This document shows positions 36,076 to 43,656 of a stretch of DNA of 43,656 nt, one piece after another. Location: NCBI GenBank assembly GCA_030374805.1, contig JARGSG010000064.1:1-43656 (forward strand), written 5' to 3'. Both the position numbers and the translations under genes were made by a program. Source of the DNA: Gracilaria gracilis. Lineage: Eukaryota; Rhodophyta; Florideophyceae; Gracilariales; Gracilariaceae. The notes below the pieces were generated by a model, which worked only from the letters and a program-made list of their open reading frames with translations, ran no database searches and was not told where the DNA came from. Every line of letters starts with the position of its first letter. Position 1 is the stretch's first letter.

Positions 36076-37481
36076 TTGTGTCTTGTCCACTTCCTCGTTG
36101 TACATGTTCATAAACACGTCTTGCACACCGATAGAGGCTACAATTTCAAAGTTGTCCACTGCCTCCGACGCCACAGTCCCTGCTGCTGCATAACGAGTCT
36201 CGGAATCCGCATCGAAGCCGGTCATCATCTTCAGCTGACCCATTTGCGCTATGGCCCCTAGCGGGAACACAGTAGTAACGACCAGAGCCACTCTCCAGCA
36301 CGCAATATAGGCGATCAAGAAACCTGTTAGCACAGTGCTAAGGCCGAACGCAAATGTTCCAAGCACATCTCCTGTAATCCCCTTCACCTGCGTTGCTTCG
36401 GTAGCCAACCGTGTTGAGAGCGCTCCTAGCGAGTTCTCCTTCATATCAAAGAAGCCCATGTCCTGCTTCAAAAGAGCCCGGAACGAAGCTCTTCGCAGCT
36501 TAAAGGTCATGAGCTCACCACTGATACCAAGCATGGCGTGCTGCAAGAAGTTGCCGAGAAAAGAAATTCCACCTAGCGCCACATAAAGCAGTGCGTACTT
36601 GGTAACCGCTCCTTTGTCATTTTCGCTCAATATCTCTTCGATAACTTCTGAAAAGACGATGGCCATAGCTGGAAAAGCAGCTCCGTTCAAAGCCGCTCCA
36701 ATCATACCAAGTAAAATGAATAGCCATTCGTTTCTGTTTGTCTTGAACGCACGAGATATGATTCCTTTATCCACGGCTGCTTCAGTGCTTTCCTCACCGC
36801 CTTTAACAGCACCATCCACTTGAACACTATGGGAGAGGGAAGTACTGGCTACCTTGGCGAGAGTTGGACTTGGAATTTTACCCGTCGTGGCTCCATCTTG
36901 CTTCGGTTCTATGGCTTTCTGAGCTTCCACGCGTTGGTGCTTAATTAGAGTGCGATAAGAACCACCCTCAATAGCCACTAGGTCACTGTGAGTACCAGAT
37001 TCCACGATAAATCCTCTATCGATAACGGAGATCACGTCCGCATTATTCACGGTGCTCAACCTATGCGCAATAGTGATAGTAGTGCGACCAGCAGACGCTC
37101 TTTCAAGGGCACTTTGTACAACACCCTCGGACTGAGCATCCAACGCTGCAGTAGCTTCGTCCAGGATCAAAATCTTCGGGTTTCGAATAAGTGCACGGGC
37201 AATGCACACCCGTTGCTTCTGACCTGCGCTCAGCAGGACTCCTCGCTCTCCAAGCATAGTATCATATTGCTCAGGCAGCTTCATGATGAAGTCATGAGCA
37301 TTGGCCTTCTTGGCCGCTTCCACAATATCCTCGTCTGCACTTCCATACGACGTAGCACGTTCTTCCCTATTTTCTCATCAACAACAGCTTCCATAGCAGC
37401 ACCCAAAGCTATGTTCTCCCGAATTGTACGGGCAAACAAAGTTGGCATCTGACGGACATATCCAATCCTACGTAGTCCAAT
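36076..37481 (-). pseudogene. ABCB/MDR-type ABC transporter fragment, truncated and frameshifted
   Basis: Full ABCB exporters contain TMD1-NBD1-TMD2-NBD2. Here the sequence starts within NBD1, after the Walker A motif (IGYVRQMPTLFARTIRENIALG). It continues through the signature LLSAGQKQR (normally LSGGQ), Walker B with ILILDEATAALD and the H-loop IAHRLS, then a linker and about two thirds of TMD2 with several hydrophobic segments. It ends after VDKTQ. A frameshift lies between about 37,345 and 37,380: RENIALG...AVVDEK is in one frame and ATSYGSADEDIVEAAKKA in another. A stop lies just upstream of the first similarity. With no Walker A, no TMD1 and no NBD2, it cannot be a functional exporter. 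It sits directly downstream of the transposase gene on the same strand and could be read through. Confidence 0.85.
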
Positions 37482-37514
37482 AAAACACTACATGTTCTCC
37501 TCGTCATCAATGTT

Positions 37515-38840
37515 CTAAACCGGAACAGGAACCCCTGTTAATTCAGGACGGCGTAGATTACGAGCGCGGATAATATCCACCAGCTTATCCCGCTTAGTAG
37601 TAGACCTTGGCACGTACAAAACAGAGGCTTGCTCTTCCTCTCCAGAGTCCATCATTTGAAAAGATTCCTTGCAGGTGGAGTACCACTTCTGAACGTCTTC
37701 CTCCATATTCCGCACTTCCGACATAGAAAACACCCGACTCCTTTCCTCACCTTCCTGAATGCAGTAATTTTGAAGCTTCATGCAGAGAACGACGATACTC
37801 GCATTTTTATTGACATCAAAGTTCAGCCGCTTCTGAAGTATCCTCCACCTGGCAACCAGACGTCCAAAAGCCTGTTCGACATGAACGCGCATTGAGGAGA
37901 GGAAATAGTTAAAAGCTTTCTCATAATAAAAACGCACCTGCGAGGCGGGAATTGGAGTTATCAAGTAATCAGTGCACACATACGCCTCGTCTCCTACTAT
38001 CCAGAACTCCACTGGTAAACCGTTATTGCGCAGATGTGTGGAAAGTTTTGACGAGGCGTAGGCAAGTGAGTCGTGCGTTGAGCCTACGCACTTGGCCGAA
38101 ACAAAAAGAAACTTACCTTCTGCATCCACTACCGCCTGTACTGGAAGGGCGTAGTACCCCTTCCGGCACCAGTATTTGGCTGGATTCCGGTTTGGCGCCT
38201 TTATCTTGATGGCGATGCCATCGATAGCGCCAATACAGCCCGACAATGGGCTTACTTTCGTCCGCGATATTTTAAACCCGTTTGACAGTTTTTGTAGTTC
38301 GTCGAACGATTGCGGTATACCTGGAAGCCGCAGAACGTGTGACAAAGCTTGACATGTCTCATGAAATACATAATAAACTGTAGAACGTTGTGTTCTATAC
38401 AGCTGATGGACAGTGTCAACTGTACCCCCGGTTAGAAGGCTGAGAGTAATTCCCACTCGCATGGCGGGAGATAAGACCGGTCTCCGCGCGCGTTTTCCCA
38501 TATTGGTATCTTTGTTGATAAGAGGGGCTACGAGCCCGACGAGCTTGTAGAATGATTTTCGATTCATTCTATAGTCGCGTTTGAAGCTCGTCGGGCTCAA
38601 GAAATCTGTAATAGACTCGAACGTTGTATCCTTACGGGCGACAGTAGGACAAAGGTAAGATGTGATAGATCCGGTTCTGCGAAAAGTAAGTTGATGCGCG
38701 ATACCTAGGCGCACTCGATGGCGACGGTTGGAATCGATATTTGCTAGCACCACGGCAAATGAGATGTTATTCGTCATGTCGGCTCCGTGATCGCCAGTGC
38801 TCTCGTGACCTGATCGTCGGCCAAGTAGCACATAGCGCAT
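37515..38840 (-). CDS. PIF/Harbinger transposase (HARBI1-type DDE nuclease), 441 aa
   Basis: This enzyme cuts the transposon at its TIRs and inserts it at TWA targets. The DDE_Tnp_4-type core is clear. GCIGAIDGIAIKI carries catalytic D207, VGDEAYVC carries D284 and HVEQAFGRLVARWRIL carries E322. Conserved KGYYALPVQAVVDAEG and GSTHDSLA lie between them. The N-terminal part (FKRDYRMNRKSFYKLVGLVAPLI, then VDTVHQLYRTQRSTVYYVFHETC) has the family's helical and helix-turn-helix-like segments. The length agrees with HARBI1 proteins (about 350-450 residues). The frame is uninterrupted and all three catalytic residues are present, so it may be active. The ATG at 38840 gives the longest frame; the Met at residue 22 is an alternative. 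It lies about 140 bp inside the right TIR. Confidence 0.92.
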   Translation of the reverse strand: MRYVLLGRRSGHESTGDHGADMTNNISFAVVLANIDSNRRHRVRLGIAHQLTFRRTGSITSYLCPTVARKDTTFESITDFLSPTSFKRDYRMNRKSFYKLVGLVAPLINKDTNMGKRARRPVLSPAMRVGITLSLLTGGTVDTVHQLYRTQRSTVYYVFHETCQALSHVLRLPGIPQSFDELQKLSNGFKISRTKVSPLSGCIGAIDGIAIKIKAPNRNPAKYWCRKGYYALPVQAVVDAEGKFLFVSAKCVGSTHDSLAYASSKLSTHLRNNGLPVEFWIVGDEAYVCTDYLITPIPASQVRFYYEKAFNYFLSSMRVHVEQAFGRLVARWRILQKRLNFDVNKNASIVVLCMKLQNYCIQEGEERSRVFSMSEVRNMEEDVQKWYSTCKESFQMMDSGEEEQASVLYVPRSTTKRDKLVDIIRARNLRRPELTGVPVPV

Positions 38841-38972
38841 AGAAAGAAACGAAATGGCGCATATTACGGAACACAGAGCGAGAAAGCCTTTGGCCCTGCT
38901 TTCTCGAAGGGGGGCACCTGCGCCTTAATTTACAGTCCATTATATTGAGCGCTTCAAACATTCACGCCTACG

Positions 38973-38992
38973 AAGCGTGAACGTTCACGCTT
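38973..38992. promoter_or_regulatory. 20-bp perfect palindrome overlapping the right TIR
   Basis: The sequence from AAGCGTGAAC at 38973 is followed by its exact reverse complement up to 38992. It contains two opposed GTGAACG motifs (38977-38983 and 38982-38988), the same motif that is repeated directly at the left end. The left end lacks this palindrome. Confidence 0.8.
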
Positions 38993-39006
38993 GTTTAGAC
39001 ACCGCC
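38981..39006 (-). repeat. Right terminal inverted repeat
   Basis: It ends GTTTAGACACCGCC and is the exact reverse complement of 27322-27347. Confidence 0.95.
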
Positions 39007-39009
39007 TAA
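39007..39009. other. Target-site duplication (right), TAA
   Basis: TAA follows the right TIR, and satellite B then resumes in register with TGGTGGAGCTTGGG. Confidence 0.92.
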
Positions 39010-42000
39010 TGGTGGAGCTTGGGAAGGTAGATCACTTTCAACGACATGGAAGCCGCCTTGGAATAGCTTTATACCTCTATTAAAGTCGCCTGCGTTGAAT
39101 AACAGTGCCATGTGTGGCAGGGAACATGATCTTGGCAGAACACTAGTCCTTGTGCTGCTGATCTTGGGTGAAGCCCAGTGTGGCAACTTCATTCATCTCT
39201 CTTCTCCTATCGGCAATGCCTACTTTTCCACGAACATGTAGAAAAGGAAATCGCTGGTTGGCTGTGATTTGGTTACTATCTCTATAACCACTGTTAGGGT
39301 TTATGTCTGGGTTTGCATTGGGGTTTGTATTAGGGGTCGAAATGGGAGAGGTCACGAGGCATATATACGGTCAATACAAAGCTCCATCACGCCACAAATG
39401 GTTTGCACACAGCTGCCATACTTCAGTTAATTCAGTAAAATGCGCGCGTTTCACAAAAACTGTTCCAAGGCTAATGGTGGAGCTTGCGAAGGTAGATCAC
39501 TCTACTCAACATGGAAGCCCCTTTGAAATAGCTTAACACCTCTATTGGAGTCACCTGCGATGAATCAGAGTGCTTTGGGTGGCAAGAAACATGATCTTGG
39601 CGAAACACTAGAGAATGTGCTGATAAATGTGGGTGTAGCCCAGTGCGTGGACCTTCTTTTTCTATATCCTCGAGTACCCCACGCATACTAGCCCACGAAC
39701 ATGTGTAAGAAAACAATTGCTCGTTGGCGGGGTCTCCCTTACTTTCTCTGTAAACACCGTTGGGGTTTATGTCTGGGTTTGCATTTGGGTTTGTATTAGG
39801 GGTCGAAAAGGGAGAGGTTACGAGGCATATATACGGTCAATACGAAACTCCATCATCCCTCAAATGGTTTGCACACAGCTGCCATGCTTCAGTTAATTCA
39901 ATAAAATGCGCGCATTTCACCAAAACTGTTCCAAGACTAATGGTGGAGCTTGGGAAGGTAGATCACTTTCAACGACATGGAAGCTGCCTTAAAATAGCTC
40001 TATACCTCAATTAAAGTCGCCTGCGTTGAATAACAGCGCCATGTGTGGCAGGGAACATGATCTTGGCAGAACACTAGTCCTTGTGCTGCTGATCTTGGGT
40101 GAAGCCCAGTGTGGCAACTTCATTCATCCCTATTCACGAATTGGCCATGCCTGCTTTTCCACCAACATGTAGAAGGGAAAAATCGCTGGTTGGCTGTGAT
40201 TTGGTTACTATCTCTATAACCACTGTTAGGGTTTATGTCTGGGTTTGCATTGGGGTTTGTATTAGAGGTCGAAATGGGAGAGGTCACGAGGCATATATAC
40301 GGTCAATACAAAGCTCCATCACGCCACAAATGGTTTGCACACAGCTGCCATACTTCAGTTAATTCAATAAAATGCGCGCATTTCACCAAAACTGTTCCAA
40401 GACTAATGGTGGAGCTTGGGAAGGTAGATCACTTTCAACGACATGGAAGCCGCCTTAAAATAGCTTTATACCTCTATTAAAGTCGCCTGCGTTGAATAAC
40501 AGTGCCATGTGTGGCAGGGAACATGATCTTGGCAGCACACTAGTCCTTGTGCTGATAATCTTGGGTGAGGCCCAGTGTGGCAACTTCATTCATCTCTCTT
40601 CTCCTATCGGCAATGCATACTATCCCACGAACATGTTGAAGGGAAAAATAGCTGGTTGGCTGTGATTTGGTTACTATCTCTATAACCACTGTTAAGGTTT
40701 ATGTCTGGGTTTGCATTGGGGTTTGTATTAGGGGTCGAAATGGGAGAGGTCACGAGGCATATATACGGTCAATACAAAGCTCCATCACGCCACAAATGGT
40801 TTGCACACAGCTGCCATACTTCAGTTAATTCAATAAAATGCGCGCATTTCACCAAAACTGTTCCAAGACTAATGGTGGAGCTTGGGAAGGTAGATCACTT
40901 TCAACGACATGGAAGCTGCCTTAAAATAGCTTTATACCTCAATTAAAGTCGCCTGCGTTGAATAACAGTGCCATGTGTGGCAGGGAACATGATCTTGTCA
41001 GAACACTAGTCTTTGTGCTGCTAATCTTGGGTGAAGCCCAGTGTGGCAACTTCATTCATCCCTATTCTCGAATAAGCCATGCCTACTTTTCCACCAATAT
41101 GTAGAAGGGAAAAATCGCTGGTTGGCTGTGTTTCGGTTACTACATCTATAACCACTGTTAAGGTTTATGTCTGGGTTTGCATTGGGGTTTGTATTAGGGG
41201 TCGAAGGGAGAGAGGTTACGAGGCATATATACGGTCAATACAAAGCTCCATCATTCCTCAAATGGTTTGCACACAGCTGCCATACTTCAGGTAATTCAAT
41301 AAAATGCGCGCATTTCACAAAAACTGTTCCAAGACTAATGGTGGAGCTTGGGAAGGTAGATCACTTTCAACGACATGGAAGCCGCCTTGGAATAGCTTTA
41401 TACCTCTATTAAAGTCGCCTGCGTTGAATAACAGTGCCATGTGTGGCAGGGAACATGATCTTGGCAGCACACTAGTCCTTGTGCTGATAATCTTGGGTGA
41501 GGCCCAGTGTGGCAACTTCATTCATCTCTCTTCTCCTATCGGCAATGCATACTATCCCACGAACATGTTGAAGGGAAAAATAGCTGGTTGGCTGTGATTT
41601 GGTTACTATCTCTATAACCACTGTTAAGGTTTATGTCTGGGTTTGCATTGGGGTTTGTATTAGGGGTCGAAATGGGAGAGGTCACGAGGCATATATACGG
41701 TCAATACAAAGCTCCATCACGCCTCAAATGGTTTGCACACAGCTGCCATACTTCAGTTAATTCAATAAAATGCGCGCGTTTCACAAAAACTGTTCCAAGG
41801 CTAATGGTGGAGCTTGCGAAGGTAGATCACTCTACTCAACATGGGTAGCCCCTTTGAAATAGCTTAACACCTCTATTGGAGTCACCTGCGATGAATCAGA
41901 GTGCTTTGGGTGGCAAGAAACATGATCTTGGCGAAACACTAGAGCATGTGCTGATAAACGTGGGTGTAGCCCAGTGCGTGGACCTTCTTTTTCTATATCC

Positions 42001-43009
42001 TCGAGTACCCCACGCATACTAGCCCACGAATATGTGTAAGAAAACAATTGCTCGTTGGGCGGGGGTCTCGCTCACTTTCTCTGTAAACACCGTTGGGGTT
42101 TATGTCTGGGTTTGCATTGGGGTTTGTATTAGAGGTCGAAATGGGAGAGGTCACGAGGCATATATACGGTCAATACAAAGCTCCATCACGACTCAAATGG
42201 TTTGCACACAGCTGCCATACTTCAGTTAATTCAATAAAATGCGCGCATTTCACCAAAACTGTTCCAAGACTAATGGTAGAGCTTGGGAAGGTAGATCACT
42301 TTCAACGACATGGAAGCTGCCTTAAAATAGCTTTATACCTCAATTAAAGTCGCCTGCGTTGAATAACAGCGCCATGTGTGGCAGGGAACATGATCTTGTC
42401 AGAACACTAGTCTTTGTGCTGCTAATCTTGGGTGAAGCCCAGTGTGGCAACTTCATTCATCTCTATTCTCGAATCGGCAATGCATACTATCTCATGAACA
42501 TGTTGAAGGGAAAAATCGCTGGTTGGCTGTGATTCGGTTACTATCTCTATAACCACTGTTAGGGTTTATGTCTGGGTTTGCATTGGGGTTTGTATTAGAG
42601 GTCGAAATGGGAGAGGTCACGAGGCATATATACGGTCAATACAAAGCTCCATCACGCCACAAATGGTTTGCACACAGCTGCCATACTTCAGTTAATTCAA
42701 TAAAATGCGCGCATTTCACCAAAACTGTTCCAAGACTAATGGTGGAGCTTGGGAAGGTAGATCACTTTCAACGACATGGAAGCCGCCTTAAAATAGCTTT
42801 ATACCTCAATTAAAGTCGCCTGCGTTGAATAACAGTGCCATGTGTGGCAGGGAACATGATCTTGTCAGAACACTAGTCTTTGTGCTGCTAATCTTGGGTG
42901 AAGCCCAGTGTGGCAACTTCATTCATCCCTATTCTCGAATAAGCCATGCCTACTTTTCCACCAATATGTAGAAGGGAAAAATCGCTGGTTGGCTGTGTTT
43001 CGGTTACTA
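39007..43009. repeat. Satellite B, right part: ~466-bp tandem monomers
   Basis: This is the continuation of the left satellite B array after the transposon, with landmark copies near 39,301, 39,767, 40,233, 40,699, 41,165, 41,631, 42,098 and 42,564. At least two monomer subtypes alternate. One ends in GTAGCCCAGTGCGTGGACC (about 39,635 and 41,967), the other in GAAGCCCAGTGTGGCAAC. The last monomer is cut off after CGGTTACTA at 43009, where the telomere-like tract begins. Confidence 0.95.
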
Positions 43010-43290
43010 GGGGTTTAGGGGTTTAGGGGTTTTAGGGGTTTAGGGGTTTAGGGGTTTTTAGGTTTAGGGTTTTAGGGGTTTAGGGGTTTAGGGTTTTAGG
43101 GGTTTTAGGGGTTTAGGGGGGTTTTTAGGGGTTTAGGGGTTTTAGGGTTTTAGGTTAGGGGTTTAGGGGTTTTAGGGGTTTTAGGGTTTAGGGGTTTTAG
43201 GGGTTTAGGGGTTTAGGGGTTTGGGTGTTTTAGGGGTTTAGGGGTTTAGGGGTTTAGGGGTTTTAGGGGTTTAGGGGTTAGGGTTATAGG
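43010..43290 (+). repeat. Telomere-like T3-4AG3-4 tract
   Basis: About 280 bp of TTTAGGGG and TTTTAGGGG with occasional TTTAGGG, TTAGGGG and TTTGGGTG variants. The G-rich strand runs toward the right, as expected if the chromosome end were to the right. It starts abruptly inside a satellite B monomer. Because other sequence follows, it is interstitial here or lies at an assembly join. Confidence 0.85.
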
Positions 43291-43360
43291 GAACTTCGAG
43301 AAATTCGGGGTTTTAAAGTGGGGTTAGGGAGAGGGTGGGGGGAATGCAGAGGAAGGAATG
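43291..43360. other. G-rich linker
   Basis: Low-complexity G-rich sequence with no gene, including GGGAGAGGGTGGGGGGAATG. It links the telomere-like tract to the minisatellite. Confidence 0.5.
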
Positions 43361-43499
43361 GGGTTTAAAAAAGGGTTTCAAAGAGGGTTTGAAAAAGGGT
43401 TTGAAAAAGGGTTTTGAAAAAGGGTTTGAAAATGGGTTTTGAAAATGGGTTTTTGAAAATGGGTTTTTGAAAATGGGTTTTGAAAATGGGTTTTGAAAG
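43361..43499. repeat. GGGTTTTGAAAAT-type minisatellite
   Basis: About eleven imperfect 11-14-bp units (GGGTTTGAAAAA, then GGGTTTTGAAAAT). Units on the left carry AAAAA and units on the right carry AAAAT, so it expanded directionally. The minus-strand frame (NPFSKPFFKP...) merely reflects the repeat. Confidence 0.85.
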
Positions 43500-43656
43500 C
43501 GCAATATTTCTGGCTTGCTAACCATATCCCGCATCCCATCCCGTAGGTATGGTCGAAAGTACGACGCGCGGCGGGAAAGTAAAGCCTGAAACCGATCTGG
43601 TACCCTCAACGGCCACCTCTGACAAAGAGTGTCCGCTACGGGATCAACTAGTCGCA
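43500..43656. other. Unassigned sequence at the right edge
   Basis: Non-repetitive sequence. I recognise no gene or RNA in it, and it does not resemble satellite A or B. Confidence 0.5.

Larger units (their letters stand above)
27322..39006. mobile_element. 11,685-bp PIF/Harbinger DNA transposon carrying host-gene-like cargo
   Basis: The ends are perfect 26-bp inverted repeats (27322-27347 and 38981-39006) bordered by a TAA duplication. The element encodes a HARBI1-type DDE transposase near its right end (-) and a SAP-like/Myb-like protein near its left end (+), the usual two-gene Harbinger set. Known autonomous Harbingers are mostly a few kilobases long. Here about 8.2 kb between the two mobility genes contains DAHP synthase, possible E(z), helicase-like, tocopherol cyclase, cyclin, winged-helix-like and ABCB-transporter sequences on both strands. 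The boundaries are secure because satellite B continues on both sides in register. Perfect TIRs and largely open mobility genes suggest a young, perhaps still active insertion; that is inference. Confidence 0.93.

Noticed and set aside
42093..42347. 84-codon frame repeated in satellite B monomers
   Set aside because: Several monomers (about 25,290, 25,756, 26,222) carry an in-frame stop, and the frame starts within the G-rich motif. Similarity between copies is explained by recent duplication.
43313..43609. 98-codon minus-strand frame with Asn-Pro-Phe-Ser-Lys repeats
   Set aside because: It is a translation of the GGGTTTTGAAAAT minisatellite; no gene is supported.
1..43656. tRNA and rRNA genes
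   Set aside because: I looked for cloverleaf anticodon/T-arm patterns and rRNA core sequences by eye and saw none. A covariance-model scan would be needed to exclude small RNAs.

Overview
The window is eukaryotic nuclear DNA from near a chromosome end. About 27 kb of it is two subtelomere-like satellite arrays. A single 11.7-kb DNA transposon interrupts the second array, and a telomere-like G-rich tract closes the array on the right. The transposon carries a sequence resembling tocopherol cyclase and a fragment resembling class II (plant/bacterial type) DAHP synthase, so the host is probably photosynthetic. The few introns that can be inferred are short (36-77 nt), and one has a canonical CTAAC branch site. 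A compact-genome alga, perhaps a red alga, would fit, but the sequence does not prove the lineage. No database search was run; every family assignment comes from motif recognition by eye.

Layout. (1) 1-23477: satellite A, about 29 tandem monomers of about 805 bp. It contains a four-monomer higher-order repeat of 3221 bp (roughly 1-12.3 kb) and a second higher-order repeat of 3185 bp (roughly 15.8-22.8 kb), separated by rearranged monomers. (2) 23478-27321 and 39007-43009: satellite B, about 466-bp monomers. The A/B junction has been duplicated as an 829-bp segment. (3) 27322-39006: a PIF/Harbinger-type element with perfect 26-bp terminal inverted repeats (TIRs) and a TAA target duplication. 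Neighbouring B monomers show the uninterrupted target site. (4) 43010-43290: variable T3-4AG3-4 telomere-like repeats. They are followed by a G-rich linker, a GGGTTTTGAAAAT-type minisatellite and 157 bp of unassigned sequence.

The transposon is the most interesting object. Its two presumed mobility genes sit at the ends and converge: a SAP-like plus Myb/SANT-like DNA-binding protein on the left (+) and a HARBI1-type DDE transposase on the right (-). The roughly 8.2 kb between them holds pieces that look like unrelated host genes. In order these are: a DAHP synthase fragment, a possible E(z)/EZH2 fragment, a Dicer/RIG-I-like helicase ORF that lacks catalytic motifs, a nearly complete tocopherol cyclase with one in-frame TGA, a D-type-like cyclin with inferred introns, a winged-helix-like C-terminal fragment, and a truncated, frameshifted ABCB transporter. 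The best reading is a Harbinger element that has captured host genes (a 'Pack-Harbinger'). Whether any cargo is expressed cannot be judged from this sequence.
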